A model generated the notes under the pieces. It saw only the letters and a program-made list of their open reading frames with translations. It was not told where the DNA came from and did not search any database. The translations under genes were made by a program, and so were the position numbers. From Prochlorococcus sp. AG-402-N23 (GTDB lineage Bacteria; Cyanobacteriota; Cyanobacteriia; PCC-6307; Cyanobiaceae), in assembly GCA_003216355.1 (NCBI GenBank), contig QCIX01000002.1, positions 1 through 64,000 on the forward strand: DNA of 64,000 nucleotides. Reading direction: 5' to 3'. Below, piece by piece: positions 11,579-22,354 of the stretch (within the stretch, counting starts at the first letter, position 1; every line of letters starts with the position of its first letter).

Positions 11579-12577
11579 ATGCAAAAGAACAAGGTCATAT
11601 GTATTGGAGAGGCTTTAATAGACAGAATCAGAAATAAGTCAAATCAAGGATTTACAGATTTTTTGGGTGGTGCTCCGGCTAATGTTGCTTGTGCATTAAG
11701 AAAATTAAAAATAGATTCAATATTTATAGGAAGTTTAGGTATTGATGATTATGGAAAAAAATTCATTACGCAATTCAATGAATTGGACGTTAATTTAGAT
11801 TTTTTGCAATTAGATAATGATTCATCTACTCGCGTGGTTAATGTAGATAGAGATCAGTTTGGAGATCGTTTTTTTGCAGGCTTTGAGGAAAGCTCCCATT
11901 CATCCTTTGCAGATGAAGTTCTTAGTAAGAAATTAATCGAAAAAGAAATTTCAAATTTGGAGGCATCTTTTCAAGAAACAAAATATTTGGTTACTGGAAC
12001 TATTTTATTATCATCTCCAATATCAGCGGAGACTATTTTTTTTATTCTTGAACATGCTAAAAAATTTGAAGTCAAAATAGTTATTGATTTGAATTGGAGA
12101 GAGGTTTTTTGGGATCGTTCAAGTTTTTCACTAGAAATGAGTAAAGCCGCGAGAGTTAATTTAATCAAAAAATTTTTAAATCATGCAAATGTTTTAAAAC
12201 TTGCTAAGGAAGAAGCAACTTTGTTTTTTGAGGATATAAATCCCTTGCTAATATCTCAACAATTGTCTAATAGACCAGATGTAATAATAACTGATGGAAA
12301 AAATCCCATTGCATGGTATATCAATGGATTGCAGGGAATTACCGAAATTCCTTCTTCAAAAAAAATTGTTGATACAACTGGTGCAGGCGATGCTTTTCTA
12401 GCTGGCTTAATTTCAAAATTAATTTCTTCTGGATATCCCTCAAATGAACTCGAGATAGAAGATTGCATTAAGTTCGCAGGTGTTTGTGGATTATTAACTT
12501 GTCTTGGTGAAGGCGCCATCGAGCAACAGCCCTATTATGAGAAGGTTAATAAATTTTTGGGATCCCTGATTTCGTAG
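11579..12577 (+). CDS. PfkB-family carbohydrate kinase (fructokinase-like)
   Basis: This is a ribokinase-fold sugar kinase of 332 residues. The N-terminal sugar-binding motif is GGAPANVACALRKL and the C-terminal PfkB signature with the catalytic base is DTTGAGDAFLAGL. The closest annotated relatives would be fructokinases, but the sugar cannot be fixed from sequence alone. It is divergent from the upstream hydrolase. Its last 43 bases overlap the end of the convergent tsaE gene. Confidence 0.88.
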   Translation: MQKNKVICIGEALIDRIRNKSNQGFTDFLGGAPANVACALRKLKIDSIFIGSLGIDDYGKKFITQFNELDVNLDFLQLDNDSSTRVVNVDRDQFGDRFFAGFEESSHSSFADEVLSKKLIEKEISNLEASFQETKYLVTGTILLSSPISAETIFFILEHAKKFEVKIVIDLNWREVFWDRSSFSLEMSKAARVNLIKKFLNHANVLKLAKEEATLFFEDINPLLISQQLSNRPDVIITDGKNPIAWYINGLQGITEIPSSKKIVDTTGAGDAFLAGLISKLISSGYPSNELEIEDCIKFAGVCGLLTCLGEGAIEQQPYYEKVNKFLGSLIS

Positions 12578-12984
12578 TTTCTTCCATAATTTTTTGCGTA
12601 ACTAATTTCTATTTTCCAGAAATTATCAATAACTGGTTCTATTAATTCTGGCCATTCAATAACTAAAATAGCTCGTCTTTGTATTGCCTCTTCTTCTTCT
12701 GAAAAAAAAACTTCTTTTGCTGAAGAAATATTTTCTATCCTGTATAAATCAAGGTGAATTAGCGGAATTCTTCCAGAGTTATAGTGATGCGATAAAGCAA
12801 ATGTAGGGCTTGTTATGTCCTCAGAGATTGATAAGCCTTTCCCAATCCCTTGAACAAATGAAGTTTTCCCAGCCCCAATTGGACCCTGTAATAGAACAAT
12901 TGATTGGGGATTTAATTTGTGTGAGAGTTTTTTTCCTAAGTTTAAAGTCTGTTTTAAATTCTCAACAAACACAAAATTACGCAA
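12535..12984 (-). CDS. tsaE: tRNA threonylcarbamoyladenosine biosynthesis ATPase
   Basis: TsaE works with TsaB and TsaD to make t6A at position 37 of ANN-decoding tRNAs. The 149-residue protein has the Walker A LLQGPIGAGKTSFVQGIGKG near residue 35, the SPTFALSHHY switch segment, and HLDLYRIE and VIEWPE blocks typical of the family. Its 3' end overlaps the convergent PfkB gene by 43 bases, and its start is only 39 bases from ahcY on the other strand. Confidence 0.94.
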   Translation of the reverse strand: MRNFVFVENLKQTLNLGKKLSHKLNPQSIVLLQGPIGAGKTSFVQGIGKGLSISEDITSPTFALSHHYNSGRIPLIHLDLYRIENISSAKEVFFSEEEEAIQRRAILVIEWPELIEPVIDNFWKIEISYAKNYGRNYEIRDPKNLLTFS

Positions 12985-13023
12985 AAATCATTTATAGTCT
13001 AAAAGAAAAAGTATTTTTTAGAT

Positions 13024-14442
13024 ATGATTATCGCAAATTCAGTTAAAACCTCCACACCAAATTACGTAATTGCTGATATCTCTTTATCAGATTTTGGTCG
13101 TAAAGAAATTAAAATTGCCGAAACAGAAATGCCTGGATTAATGGCTCTTAGAGATAAATATCAATCTGAAAAGCCACTAAAAGGTGCAAAAATAGCTGGA
13201 AGTCTTCATATGACTATTCAGACAGCAGTCTTAATAGAAACTCTTGTTGATCTTGGTGCAGAAGTGAAATGGGCTTCATGCAATATTTTTTCAACTCAAG
13301 ATCATGCAGCTGCAGCCATCGCAGATCAAGGAATTTCTGTATACGCAAAAAAAGGTGAGACTCTTGATGAATATTGGCAATATACCCACTATATCCTTGA
13401 TTGGGGTTTAGACTCTCCGAACATGATTCTTGATGATGGGGGAGATGCTACTGGTCTATTAATACTAGGTAGTAAAGCAGAAAAAGATTTATCTGTTTTA
13501 GATAACCCTGGCAATGAAGAAGAAATTGCTTTATATAATTCTATTAAGTCTAAGTTGGAAAAGGATAGTGACTTCTATTCTAGAATTAAGAGTAACATCA
13601 TTGGTGTTACTGAGGAAACTACAACAGGAGTTGCAAGACTTTATCAACTGCAAAAGCAAAATGCTTTACCTTTCCCTGCTATCAATGTTAATGATTCAGT
13701 AACTAAGAGCAAATTTGATAATTTATATGGCTGCCGAGAATCTTTAGTTGATAGTATAAAGCGTGCAACTGATGTGATGATTGCTGGGAAAGTAGCTTTA
13801 GTAATGGGTTTTGGAGATGTAGGTAAGGGTTCAGCCCAGTCATTACGTGGACTTGGCGCAATCGTAAAAGTTGCTGAAGTTGATCCAATTTGTGCTCTTC
13901 AAGCAGCAATGGAAGGTTTTAGCGTTGTTACCTTAGATGATGTTGTTAAAGATATAGATATCTTTGTTACGGCTACTGGTAACTATCAGGTAATAACACA
14001 TGAAAATCTTCTTAAGATGAAGGATGAAGCCATAGTTTGTAATATTGGACACTTCGATAATGAAATTGATGTAGCTTCATTAAAAAATTACGAATGGGAA
14101 AATATTAAGCCGCAAGTTGATCACATAACTTTACCTAGTGGAAACAAAATTATCCTTTTAGCTGAAGGTAGATTAGTCAATTTAGGTTGTGCCACTGGCC
14201 ACCCAAGCTTTGTTATGAGTAATTCTTTTACTAATCAAGTATTAGCTCAAATCGAACTTTTCAATAAGTCAGAGCAATATGCGAAAGAGGTTTATGTTTT
14301 ACCAAAACACCTTGATGAAATGGTAGCTAGATTACATTTAGATAAAATTGGTGCAAAATTAACAAAATTAACCAAAGAACAGGCTGATTATATTAATGTC
14401 TCTGTTGATGGACCTTATAAACCAGAACTTTATAGATACTAA
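13024..14442 (+). CDS. ahcY: adenosylhomocysteinase
   Basis: This enzyme hydrolyses S-adenosylhomocysteine to adenosine and homocysteine and keeps the methyl cycle running. The 472-residue protein has the substrate part ([39 protein letters not shown]), the NAD-binding Rossmann motif [15 protein letters not shown], and the second signature [20 protein letters not shown]. The C-terminal tail ends KPELYRY, the conserved lysine and tyrosine of the family. It is the first gene of a run with dedA. Confidence 0.97.
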   Translation: MIIANSVKTSTPNYVIADISLSDFGRKEIKIAETEMPGLMALRDKYQSEKPLKGAKIAGSLHMTIQTAVLIETLVDLGAEVKWASCNIFSTQDHAAAAIADQGISVYAKKGETLDEYWQYTHYILDWGLDSPNMILDDGGDATGLLILGSKAEKDLSVLDNPGNEEEIALYNSIKSKLEKDSDFYSRIKSNIIGVTEETTTGVARLYQLQKQNALPFPAINVNDSVTKSKFDNLYGCRESLVDSIKRATDVMIAGKVALVMGFGDVGKGSAQSLRGLGAIVKVAEVDPICALQAAMEGFSVVTLDDVVKDIDIFVTATGNYQVITHENLLKMKDEAIVCNIGHFDNEIDVASLKNYEWENIKPQVDHITLPSGNKIILLAEGRLVNLGCATGHPSFVMSNSFTNQVLAQIELFNKSEQYAKEVYVLPKHLDEMVARLHLDKIGAKLTKLTKEQADYINVSVDGPYKPELYRY

Positions 14443-14444
14443 GT

Positions 14445-15104
14445 TTGAGTTTAATTTTTTTAAATTTTCTTACTTCAATTCCTGATTACATTAGTTTGGC
14501 TGTTGAAAAAAATTCAACAATTGCATACCTTACTATTTGTCTGGCTATGTTTCTAGAAAATATAATCCCCCCAATCCCTTCGGAAATAATAATGCCTTTG
14601 GGTGGTTTTTTTGTTTATCAACAAAAATTAAACTTCTATATCTTAGTTTTTTGGGGATTAATTGGAACTATTTTAGGATCATTGCCTTGGTATTATTTAG
14701 GTAGATTAGTAAATGAAAAAAGACTTTCAAATTTTCTAGATAAAAAGGGAAAATATCTGGGAATTTCTTCTAATGATCTAAATAAAAGTAAAAGGTGGTT
14801 TGATAAATATGGGGTTTCTTTAGTTTTTTGGGGCCGATTAGTACCAGGCATAAGAACTTTAATTTCAGTGCCCGCTGGCATAGAACTTATGCCATTAAGA
14901 AAATTTTTGCTTTGGACCACATTTGGTAGCTTGATATGGGTAGCACTTCTCACTTATTCAGGGTATTTATTTGGTGAAAACTATCTAATTATTGAAACTT
15001 ACTTAGATCAAATCAAATATGTTTTAAAGCCAATTTTAATTTTAATTTTCTTATATTTTTTTATAAAAATAATTATAAGATTTTTGAAAAAAAATAGAGC
15101 TTAG
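14445..15104 (+). CDS. DedA-family membrane protein
   Basis: The 219-residue integral membrane protein carries the DedA (SNARE-associated, PF09335) pattern. It has ENIIPPIPSEIIMPLGGFF near the N-terminus, with the conserved proline-serine-glutamate, and GRLVPGIRTLISVPAGI in the middle. About five membrane segments are visible. DedA proteins act in lipid carrier recycling and membrane homeostasis; this one's exact substrate is unknown. The start is a TTG at 14445, 2 bases after the ahcY stop, suggesting coupling. Its last 4 bases overlap the convergent ssb gene. Confidence 0.9.
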   Translation: MSLIFLNFLTSIPDYISLAVEKNSTIAYLTICLAMFLENIIPPIPSEIIMPLGGFFVYQQKLNFYILVFWGLIGTILGSLPWYYLGRLVNEKRLSNFLDKKGKYLGISSNDLNKSKRWFDKYGVSLVFWGRLVPGIRTLISVPAGIELMPLRKFLLWTTFGSLIWVALLTYSGYLFGENYLIIETYLDQIKYVLKPILILIFLYFFIKIIIRFLKKNRA

Positions 15105-15472
15105 AAGGGAATTTCACTTGAGTTACTGCTGTTGGAATATTGATTATTATCAGACTCTTTTCGGGAGCCCAATAAATTTAATCTATCTACCCTAACAACT
15201 GGTTTATATCTATCTTCTCCAGTATTTTTATCTTTCCAACTATCAATTTTAAAGCTTCCTGTAATTCCAATTAATGATCCTTTTTTTACATAGTCTGCGG
15301 CTATTTGTGCTTGCTTGCCCCATATTTCTAAATTAAACCAATCTGGTTCTTCATCTCTGCTTCTTCTGTTAACTGCAATTGTGAAATTCGCTACGATACT
15401 GCCTGATTCAAAATATCTGACATCTGGTTCTCGTCCGGCTCTGCCAACAAGGTTAATAGTGTTAATTTCCAT
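15101..15472 (-). CDS. ssb: single-stranded DNA-binding protein
   Basis: SSB coats single-stranded DNA in replication, repair and recombination. The 123-residue protein is one OB fold: NTINLVGRAGREPDVRYFES at the start, then FTIAVNRR, WFNLEIWGKQAQIAADYVKKG and ITGSFKIDSW. It is shorter than the roughly 175 residues of E. coli SSB because the linker is very short. The acidic tail is reduced, but the protein still ends in IPF, the tip used by partner proteins. Confidence 0.94.
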   Translation of the reverse strand: MEINTINLVGRAGREPDVRYFESGSIVANFTIAVNRRSRDEEPDWFNLEIWGKQAQIAADYVKKGSLIGITGSFKIDSWKDKNTGEDRYKPVVRVDRLNLLGSRKESDNNQYSNSSNSSEIPF

Positions 15473-15605
15473 AATTTTTTTTTTTTTATACTACTCATAT
15501 TTCCAGGTTATGCTCAAAGTTTTACGTGCTATTCATAACTAAACGACAGATTTCTGAGAGCTTAGCAAAAAATAGATATATTATTTATAAAAAGAAATTC
15601 TTATT

Positions 15606-16658
15606 GTGATTTTTAACAGATTTAAATTTTCTAGAGATATTGGCATAGATTTGGGAACGGCCAATACTCTTATACACGTATCAGGAAAAGGCGTTGTTTT
15701 ACAGGAGCCTTCTGTAGTAGCTATGGATTTAGAAGAAGGGATTCCATTAGCTGTTGGTCAAGAAGCAAAGCTAATGCTTGGAAGGACCCCTGGCAATATA
15801 AGAGCTGTAAGACCACTAAGAGATGGGGTTATCGCAGATTTTGATGCTGCAGAACAAATGATAAAAACATTTATTCAAAAATGTAATGAAGGCAAGGGGA
15901 TAGTAGCCCCAAGAATAGTGATTGGTATTCCTAGTGGAGTGACTAGTGTTGAGCGAAGAGCAGTAAGAGAAGCGGGACTAGCGGGAGCTAGAGAAGTTCA
16001 TTTAATTGATGAACCTGTTGCAGCAGCAATAGGAGCATCATTACCAGTAACTGAGCCAATTGGAACAATGATTGTTGATATTGGTGGAGGTACTACTGAG
16101 GTTGCAGTATTAAGTTTAGGAGGAACTGTATTGAGTGAATCAGTTCGAATAGCAGGAGATGAAATAAATGAGTCAATTGCGCTATATCTTAAAAAAGTTC
16201 ACAATTTAGTTGTTGGAGAGAGAACTGCAGAAGATATCAAGATTAAAATTGGATCTGCATTTCCAGATGATGATTTTGATAAAACTACTTTAGAGGTTAG
16301 AGGTTTACATCTTTTATCTGGTTTACCTAGGTCAGTCACTTTGACATCAGGAGAAATCAGAGAAGCCATGGCTGAAACACTTAGCAAAATAGTAGAAGCT
16401 GTAAAAAGAACTTTAGAGCGAACCCCCCCTGAACTTGCTGCAGACATAGTTGATAGGGGGATTATGCTTGCAGGTGGTGGAGCTTTAGTGAGAGGCATTA
16501 ATGATTTATTGAGCGATGAAACAGGAATTTTTACTCACATAGCAGAAAACCCACTTCTTTGCGTAGTGAATGGTTGTGGAGAGGTGTTGGATGATTTTAA
16601 AAAACTTAAAAGAGTTGTTGATACTCCCGAATTTATAAGGAATGCCATAAGAGATTAA
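15606..16658 (+). CDS. mreB: rod-shape-determining actin homologue MreB
   Basis: MreB forms membrane-associated filaments that position cell-wall synthesis. The 350-residue protein begins with a GTG ([19 protein letters not shown]) and shows the actin-fold phosphate loops [11 protein letters not shown] and [14 protein letters not shown], plus the adenosine motif [13 protein letters not shown]. It is followed 4 bases later by mreC, and mreD starts inside the mreC stop, so this is a standard mreBCD operon. It is divergent from ssb. Confidence 0.97.
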   Translation: MIFNRFKFSRDIGIDLGTANTLIHVSGKGVVLQEPSVVAMDLEEGIPLAVGQEAKLMLGRTPGNIRAVRPLRDGVIADFDAAEQMIKTFIQKCNEGKGIVAPRIVIGIPSGVTSVERRAVREAGLAGAREVHLIDEPVAAAIGASLPVTEPIGTMIVDIGGGTTEVAVLSLGGTVLSESVRIAGDEINESIALYLKKVHNLVVGERTAEDIKIKIGSAFPDDDFDKTTLEVRGLHLLSGLPRSVTLTSGEIREAMAETLSKIVEAVKRTLERTPPELAADIVDRGIMLAGGGALVRGINDLLSDETGIFTHIAENPLLCVVNGCGEVLDDFKKLKRVVDTPEFIRNAIRD

Positions 16659-16662
16659 TGTT

Positions 16663-17412
16663 ATGTTAGGTATCCGACGAATTTCTACTAGTCGTTGGTG
16701 GCATAAAAAGAAAAATTGGTTATTTTTTTTAATTTTTTTATTTTTGGTTTTTGTAAGAATATCAAAAGGAGCTTTTTATAAAGATTTTTATTATTTTATT
16801 TCAAAACCTTTTTGGCCTGGTCAATTTCAAAAAGAAATTCTTATGGAGAGTATTGACCAAGAATATTTAATAAAGTTAAATCTTCTTAAAAAAGATAATA
16901 TTAGATTGCGACGAATCTTATCTCTTCAAGAATCATCTAATAATGAAAATATTTCAGCTGCAGTTATTTCGAGAAAAACAGGTAGTTGGTGGAGACAAAT
17001 AATTTTAAACAAAGGTTCAATGGATGGAGTAGAGATTGGTAATAGTGTGATTGGTCCGGGTGGATTAATAGGAAGAGTAAAGAATACTTCTTTATTCACT
17101 TCGTCGGTCACTTTAATAACTTCTCCAGAAAGTAAGTTAGGAGTTTGGGTGGATAGAATTCAAATCAATGGATTACTTGTCGGTTTAGGAGATGATTATC
17201 CTAGCCTAATACTTTATTCAAAAGATGCTGATATTAAAGTCGGAGATTTTGTATCATCATCTCCTGCTAGTACGTTATTACCTCCAAATATCCCTATTGG
17301 CATTGTCCAATCTATAGATGAAACATTGAAATCAAAAAAAACGGCAAAAATTTCACTTTTAGCAAAACCTTATGTAATTGATTGGGTGCAAATTTTGAAA
17401 GAAAATATTTAA
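16663..17412 (+). CDS. mreC: rod-shape-determining protein MreC
   Basis: MreC is a membrane-anchored scaffold between MreB and the periplasmic wall enzymes. The 249-residue protein has an N-terminal cytoplasmic segment, one membrane helix (LFFLIFLFLVFVRI), a coiled-coil region (EYLIKLNLLKKDNIRLRRIL) and the beta-barrel periplasmic domain with GVEIGNSVIGPGGLIGRV and SPESKLGVWVDR. Its stop TAA is part of TAATG, which begins mreD. Confidence 0.93.
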   Translation: MLGIRRISTSRWWHKKKNWLFFLIFLFLVFVRISKGAFYKDFYYFISKPFWPGQFQKEILMESIDQEYLIKLNLLKKDNIRLRRILSLQESSNNENISAAVISRKTGSWWRQIILNKGSMDGVEIGNSVIGPGGLIGRVKNTSLFTSSVTLITSPESKLGVWVDRIQINGLLVGLGDDYPSLILYSKDADIKVGDFVSSSPASTLLPPNIPIGIVQSIDETLKSKKTAKISLLAKPYVIDWVQILKENI

Positions 17413-17930
17413 TGAATAAATTTTTTAAAAAAAAATTATCCATAATAAGCTTTGTTTTTATCCCAATTATTTTTTTGTGGCACCCGAATTGGCTTGGATT
17501 TTTAGGTGTTCAACCATATTGGCCATTATTTTGGTTATTGCCTTGGTCAATGATTAATGGATCAATCAATGGATTAATATTTGGTTTGTGTTTAGGTCTA
17601 ATTTTAGATTCTTTAACTTTAAATGAAAGTTTTACTCAAATACCAGGCTTAATGTTTTGTGGGTTTTTGTTTGGGAGAATTAAATTACATAGTAATATTT
17701 TGTTGGGACATTTTAGGTATGGTTTAATTTGTTCTTTTGGAAGTTTTTTATGTGGGACTATTTATTATTTACAAATTTTGTTTAGAAATTTTTCGGATAG
17801 TAATTCTTTAATGTTGATTCCCAGTGTTAAAAATATCTTAGCGGAAGTTTTTTTGACAGGTTTTTTTGCTCCCTTTATTTGCTCCCAACTTTTAAAAATG
17901 TTTAAATTTTCAAGAAGAAAAATACAGTAA
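17412..17930 (+). CDS. mreD: rod-shape-determining protein MreD
   Basis: MreD is a small multi-spanning membrane partner of MreC. I place the start at the ATG at 17412, inside the TAATG overlap with mreC, giving 172 residues (MNKFFKKKLS). The listed ORF start at 17382 would add 10 residues within mreC and is less likely. About five hydrophobic segments are visible, with WLLPWSMINGSINGLIFGLCL typical of the family in its serine/asparagine/glycine pattern. Sequence similarity in MreD is generally low, so the call relies partly on its position in the operon. Confidence 0.88.
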   Translation: MNKFFKKKLSIISFVFIPIIFLWHPNWLGFLGVQPYWPLFWLLPWSMINGSINGLIFGLCLGLILDSLTLNESFTQIPGLMFCGFLFGRIKLHSNILLGHFRYGLICSFGSFLCGTIYYLQILFRNFSDSNSLMLIPSVKNILAEVFLTGFFAPFICSQLLKMFKFSRRKIQ

Positions 17931-18110
17931 TAAATTTTGCCAAGAGCTAAAATAGTTTAAAACAATTTATACATTTTCAAATCATTTAAAATCTTTGTAA
18001 ACCTTAGGAATATCTCTTTGAGGGTTCGTAATGTTATATTTTTAATTGTTAGAATAAATATTCAATGCAATAGTTCTTTGCTTTGAAATATCGAGAAATC
18101 TTTTTTAACT

Positions 18111-18857
18111 ATGTCCAAAGCAAGAATTTTAGTTGTTGATGATGAGCCAGCAGTTTTGAAGGTATTAGTTACGAGGCTTCAACTAGCTGGATATCAAGTT
18201 TATTCAGCAACTAACGGCGAAGAAGCTCTTGAATCTTTTCACAGGGATTCTCCAGATTTGATAGTCCTTGATGTTATGCTTCCAAAAATGGATGGATTTG
18301 CTGTTTGTAGAAGAATTAGAGCTGAATCAGTAGTTCCAATAATATTCTTAACCGCTCTAGAGGCTATCTCAGAGAGAGTCGCAGGTCTCGATTTAGGGGC
18401 TGATGATTATTTATCCAAACCATTTAGCCCAAAAGAGTTAGAGGCTAGAATCGCTACCATTTTGAGAAGAATGGGCCCAACTGTATCGGTTACGGAAACT
18501 AAAGAAGTTCCTTCAGGCAAAGGAGTTATGAAATTTGGAAGTTTAGTTGTTGATACTAATCGCAGACAAGTTTCAAGAGCAGGAGATAGAATTAGCCTAA
18601 CTTATACTGAATTTAGCCTCCTAGAATTATTGTTTGATGAGCCTGGAAAGGTTGTCCCGAGAGCAGAAATTTTAGAACAGCTATGGGGTTATCCTCCTCG
18701 TAGAGCAGCAGATTTAAGAGTTGTAGATGTATATGTAGCTAGATTAAGAGGTAAATTAGAACCAGATCCAAGAAATCCAGAATTAATATTAACTGTTAGA
18801 GGAATTGGTTACGCATCCCAGAGAGTTGGTGAAACAGCAACATCTTTGGCAAGTTGA
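18111..18857 (+). CDS. rpaB: OmpR-type response regulator, RpaB-like
   Basis: The 248-residue protein has an N-terminal receiver domain and a C-terminal winged helix. Receiver residues visible include the acidic pair in VVDDEPAVLK, the phospho-acceptor aspartate in LIVLDVMLPKMDGF, the threonine in FLTA and the lysine in YLSKPFSPKELEARI. The C-terminal part has the OmpR winged helix (SYTEFSLLELLFD-like, then RVVDVYVARLRGKLE and GIGYAS). The segment VAGLDLGADDYLSKPFSPKELEARI matches RpaB rather than RpaA. RpaB controls high-light and photosystem genes and is essential in cyanobacteria. A 180-base gap precedes it. Confidence 0.85.
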   Translation: MSKARILVVDDEPAVLKVLVTRLQLAGYQVYSATNGEEALESFHRDSPDLIVLDVMLPKMDGFAVCRRIRAESVVPIIFLTALEAISERVAGLDLGADDYLSKPFSPKELEARIATILRRMGPTVSVTETKEVPSGKGVMKFGSLVVDTNRRQVSRAGDRISLTYTEFSLLELLFDEPGKVVPRAEILEQLWGYPPRRAADLRVVDVYVARLRGKLEPDPRNPELILTVRGIGYASQRVGETATSLAS

Positions 18858-18907
18858 GCCATAGTCTGATAATTTTATTAAATAAAACAAATATATTAAA
18901 ATAAATT

Positions 18908-20446
18908 TTGTCTGAAATAAAAGATGCACGCTTACAAAAAGCTAATTCACTCGTTAGTAAAGGATTTGCTTCTTACGCCCAGAGTTTTCGGGTTTCAAAT
19001 ACTACAAAATTTCTTATTCAAAAATTTGACTATTTAGAAAATGGTCAAGAGAAAGACTTCAGTGTTTCTATTGCTGGAAGAGTAATAGCAAAAAGGGTAA
19101 TGGGTAAAATTGCTTTTTTCACATTAAGCGATCAAGATGGTCAGATTCAGCTTTATCTAGATAAAAAGATTATTAACTTAAATTTAGAAAAACAAAAATT
19201 ACTTTCTTTTGAAGATATCAAGGAAATAGTAGATATTGGTGATTGGATAGGCGTCTACGGAACTATTAAAAAAACAAATAAAGGTGAGCTTTCTATTAAA
19301 GTAGAAAAATGGGAAATGTTATCCAAATCATTACAACCTTTGCCAGATAAATGGCATGGATTGACTGATATTGAAAAAAGATATAGACAACGTTATCTAG
19401 ATTTAATAGTGAATCCTAACTCTAAAAATGTATTTAAAACAAGAGCAAAATGTATAAGTTTTATAAGAAAATGGTTAGATAATAGAAATTTTTTAGAGAT
19501 AGAGACTCCAATTCTGCAATCTGAAGCTGGTGGTGCTGAAGCAAGACCATTTATAACTCATCACAATACATTGGATATTCCGCTATATCTAAGAATAGCT
19601 ACAGAATTACATTTAAAAAGAATGGTTGTTGGAGGATTTGAGAAAGTATATGAATTGGGAAGAATCTTCCGTAACGAGGGAATAAGTACAAGACATAATC
19701 CAGAATTCACCTCAGTTGAAATTTATCAAGCTTTTTCTGACTATGTAGATATGATGAATTTAACAGAAGAATTGATTAAAGATATTGTGGTTGATGCATG
19801 TGGGTCTTTAATTATAAATTATCAAAATAAAGAAATTGATTTTTCTAAACCTTGGACAAGAATATCTATGAAAGATATTGTCAAAAGATATACAGGGATT
19901 GATTTTGATTCTTTCAGTGGCGACTTTCAAGCAGCAAAACAAGCCGTTAAAAGTATAAATGTTGATTTCTCTAATAAAGTCAATACTATAGGAAGACTTT
20001 TAAATGAGGTCTTCGAGCAAAAAGTAGAATCAAAACTCATAGAACCCACTTTTGTTATCGATTATCCTGTTGAAATTTCTCCTTTAGCTAGGCCTCATCT
20101 TGATAATAAAGAAATGGTTCAGAGATTTGAATTATTTATTGTTGGTCGCGAACTAGCGAATGCGTTTAGTGAGTTGATAGATCCAGTAGATCAAAGAGAA
20201 AGAATGCAATTACAGCAATCTCTTAGAGATGAAGGTGATCTTGAGGCTCACTGTATTGATGAAGACTTCTTGAATGCTTTAGAGATTGGCATGCCGCCTA
20301 CTGGAGGATTAGGCATAGGCATTGATAGGCTAATTATGTTAATTACAAATAGCGCATCAATTAGAGATGTAATCCCATTTCCATTGTTAAAACCAGAAAT
20401 AACTTCCAAAAAAAATCAAAAATTACCCTTGAATGAAGTAAAATAA
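18908..20446 (+). CDS. lysS: lysyl-tRNA synthetase, class II
   Basis: LysS charges tRNA-Lys. The 512-residue protein has an N-terminal OB-fold anticodon-binding domain (about residues 60-165, [17 protein letters not shown]) and a class II catalytic core. Motif 2 is [14 protein letters not shown] and motif 3 is [13 protein letters not shown]. The start is a TTG at 18908, 8 bases into an AT-rich leader after the rpaB gap, and the first residues [15 protein letters not shown] suit the family. It is followed by a small conserved gene. Confidence 0.96.
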   Translation: MSEIKDARLQKANSLVSKGFASYAQSFRVSNTTKFLIQKFDYLENGQEKDFSVSIAGRVIAKRVMGKIAFFTLSDQDGQIQLYLDKKIINLNLEKQKLLSFEDIKEIVDIGDWIGVYGTIKKTNKGELSIKVEKWEMLSKSLQPLPDKWHGLTDIEKRYRQRYLDLIVNPNSKNVFKTRAKCISFIRKWLDNRNFLEIETPILQSEAGGAEARPFITHHNTLDIPLYLRIATELHLKRMVVGGFEKVYELGRIFRNEGISTRHNPEFTSVEIYQAFSDYVDMMNLTEELIKDIVVDACGSLIINYQNKEIDFSKPWTRISMKDIVKRYTGIDFDSFSGDFQAAKQAVKSINVDFSNKVNTIGRLLNEVFEQKVESKLIEPTFVIDYPVEISPLARPHLDNKEMVQRFELFIVGRELANAFSELIDPVDQRERMQLQQSLRDEGDLEAHCIDEDFLNALEIGMPPTGGLGIGIDRLIMLITNSASIRDVIPFPLLKPEITSKKNQKLPLNEVK

Positions 20447-20475
20447 AATAATTAATCCAATACGAAATTTTTTAA

Positions 20476-20724
20476 ATGAGTGGTGAACGTGTTGGTTTCC
20501 GTTTCAAACATGCGGATGCAGTAGTAAAAAGAAATCCTCAGGGCCGATCAAGAAGAGGATGGGTTATTGAACCAGTAGAGCAAACTACAAGCAGAGGTAC
20601 AAAAATGCCTGCATACAAAATTCGCTGGAGAGATAGTGAGAGGCCTGAAACAGTCTTACAGCACATGTTAATTGCAGATCCAGATCCTTCCCCACCTCCA
20701 AGTTCAGTAAGTTTAGATTCATAG
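20476..20724 (+). CDS. small conserved cyanobacterial protein
   Basis: The 82-residue protein is positively charged in its first half (FRFKHADAVVKRNPQGRSRRG), with the pattern of a small SH3-like or KOW-like beta-barrel (GWVIEPVEQ, AYKIRWRDSERPETVLQHMLI), and has a proline-rich C-terminal tail. I do not recognise a named function; I recall close relatives only in Synechococcus and Prochlorococcus. The strong charge suggests nucleic-acid binding, but that is inference. The reverse-strand ORF at 20538 is a shadow of it. Confidence 0.75.
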   Translation: MSGERVGFRFKHADAVVKRNPQGRSRRGWVIEPVEQTTSRGTKMPAYKIRWRDSERPETVLQHMLIADPDPSPPPSSVSLDS

Positions 20725-20748
20725 TTGCAATAATTCTGCATAATAATT

Positions 20749-21243
20749 TCATCTTTTTAGTAAAGAGTTGATTTCTTTTTTTATACTTTTTTGTTTTTCA
20801 TCTTGACGTTTGTCATGTAATTTTTTCCCTTTGCCGACTCCAATAGTTAGTTTTATCCATGAGCCTTTTAAATAAAGAGATAATGGAACAATAGTCATTC
20901 CTTTTTTTTCTGTATTAGATCTCATTTTTATTATTTCTTTTTTATGAAGTAGCAATTTTCTATTTCTTAATGGATCATGATTAAAGAAAGACCCCACATT
21001 TTTATGTGGTGAAATGTGAACATTTAATAATAAGATTTCACCATCTCTAATGGAACAGTACCCATCTCTTAAATTTGCTTTTCCGTTTCTAATGGACTTT
21101 ACTTCAGTCCCTAAAAGCTCAATTCCAGCTTCGATTGTTTCAGATATTGCATATTGAAATTTTGCATATCTATTCTCAGCTAGAAGTTTAAAATTATTTT
21201 CTTTATTAGTATTTTTTTTAACTTTGTTTGAATTTTTTGCCAT
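20749..21243 (-). CDS. smpB: SsrA-binding protein SmpB
   Basis: SmpB binds tmRNA and brings it to stalled ribosomes for trans-translation. The 164-residue protein has the family start ([29 protein letters not shown]), the NLRDGYC motif, HKNVGSFF and the basic C-terminal tail [20 protein letters not shown], which enters the decoding centre. The tmRNA gene itself is not in the window. It is divergent from ruvB. Confidence 0.96.
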   Translation of the reverse strand: MAKNSNKVKKNTNKENNFKLLAENRYAKFQYAISETIEAGIELLGTEVKSIRNGKANLRDGYCSIRDGEILLLNVHISPHKNVGSFFNHDPLRNRKLLLHKKEIIKMRSNTEKKGMTIVPLSLYLKGSWIKLTIGVGKGKKLHDKRQDEKQKSIKKEINSLLKR

Positions 21244-21295
21244 TTTAGTTATAAAAAATCTTTCTACTCAGAACAATTGCAATTAACCTTTCATT

Positions 21296-22354
21296 ATGGC
21301 AATAATTTCTTCCAATATAGGCGATAATGACTTTTCTCTTCGTAAAAAAGAGCTTAGGATAGTTGATTCAAAAATAATTCCAGAAGAAAAGAGAAACAAA
21401 AATCTGAACTTAGCGCGGCCTTTTAATCTAAACGAATTTATTGGCCAAGAACAACTTAAATCTTCTTTAAGAATAGCTATAGATGCTTCAATTTTAAGAA
21501 AAGAACCGATGGAGCATACTCTTTTATATGGACAGCCTGGTTTGGGTAAGACTACTCTTGCTTTTTTGATAGCCCATGAATTGAATACAAAATGTAGGAT
21601 AACTTCTGCGCCAGCAATTGAAAGACCTAGAGATATTGTAGGTTTACTTCTTGGATTAAAAGATGGTGAAGTTTTATTTATAGATGAGATACATCGCTTA
21701 AATAGGTTAACTGAAGAGTTGTTATATTCTGCATTGGAAGATTTTAGGCTCGACTTAACTATGGGAGCTAATAGAGGAGCCCGTTGCAGAACAATTAATC
21801 TTCCTAGGTTTACTTTGATTGGCGCGACAACTAAATTAGCTTCAATAAGTGCACCTCTAAGAGATAGATTTGGTATATCTCATAAAATAGAATTTTATAC
21901 ATATGATGAATTAAAACAAATAATTGTTAATTTCTCCAGATTAATAAATCTCAATTTAGATGATGAAGCATCTTATGATTTAGCAAAGATATCTCGAGGG
22001 ACTCCAAGAATTGCTTTAAGATTATTAAGACGAGTTAGAGATTATGCTCAAGTTGTTAATAAAACTAATACGATCTCGGTGAATTTAATAAAAAAAGCTT
22101 TAAATTCTTACCAAATAGACGAAAAAGGATTGGATTCGTTAGATAGACACTATTTATCTTTTCTTAACCAAAACAATAATATTCCAACTGGCCTTGATTC
22201 AATTGCAGCTGCCTTGGGTGATGATTCTTCAATGTTAGAATTTGTAGTTGAGCCATATTTAATTAAAATTGGTTTTCTTACAAGGACTCCTCGAGGAAGA
22301 TTGCTTACTGCTTTGGGAAAAAACTATATTGATTCAAAAAATGATAACTTTTAA
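21296..22354 (+). CDS. ruvB: Holliday junction branch migration helicase RuvB
   Basis: RuvB is the AAA+ motor that moves Holliday junctions with RuvA. The 352-residue protein has Walker A GQPGLGKT near residue 80, Walker B FIDEIHR, sensor [19 protein letters not shown] with the arginine finger, and the C-terminal winged helix ending near [17 protein letters not shown] nonconserved N-terminal extension of about 35 residues precedes [17 protein letters not shown]. The downstream TPR gene starts inside its 3' end. Confidence 0.97.
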   Translation: MAIISSNIGDNDFSLRKKELRIVDSKIIPEEKRNKNLNLARPFNLNEFIGQEQLKSSLRIAIDASILRKEPMEHTLLYGQPGLGKTTLAFLIAHELNTKCRITSAPAIERPRDIVGLLLGLKDGEVLFIDEIHRLNRLTEELLYSALEDFRLDLTMGANRGARCRTINLPRFTLIGATTKLASISAPLRDRFGISHKIEFYTYDELKQIIVNFSRLINLNLDDEASYDLAKISRGTPRIALRLLRRVRDYAQVVNKTNTISVNLIKKALNSYQIDEKGLDSLDRHYLSFLNQNNNIPTGLDSIAAALGDDSSMLEFVVEPYLIKIGFLTRTPRGRLLTALGKNYIDSKNDNF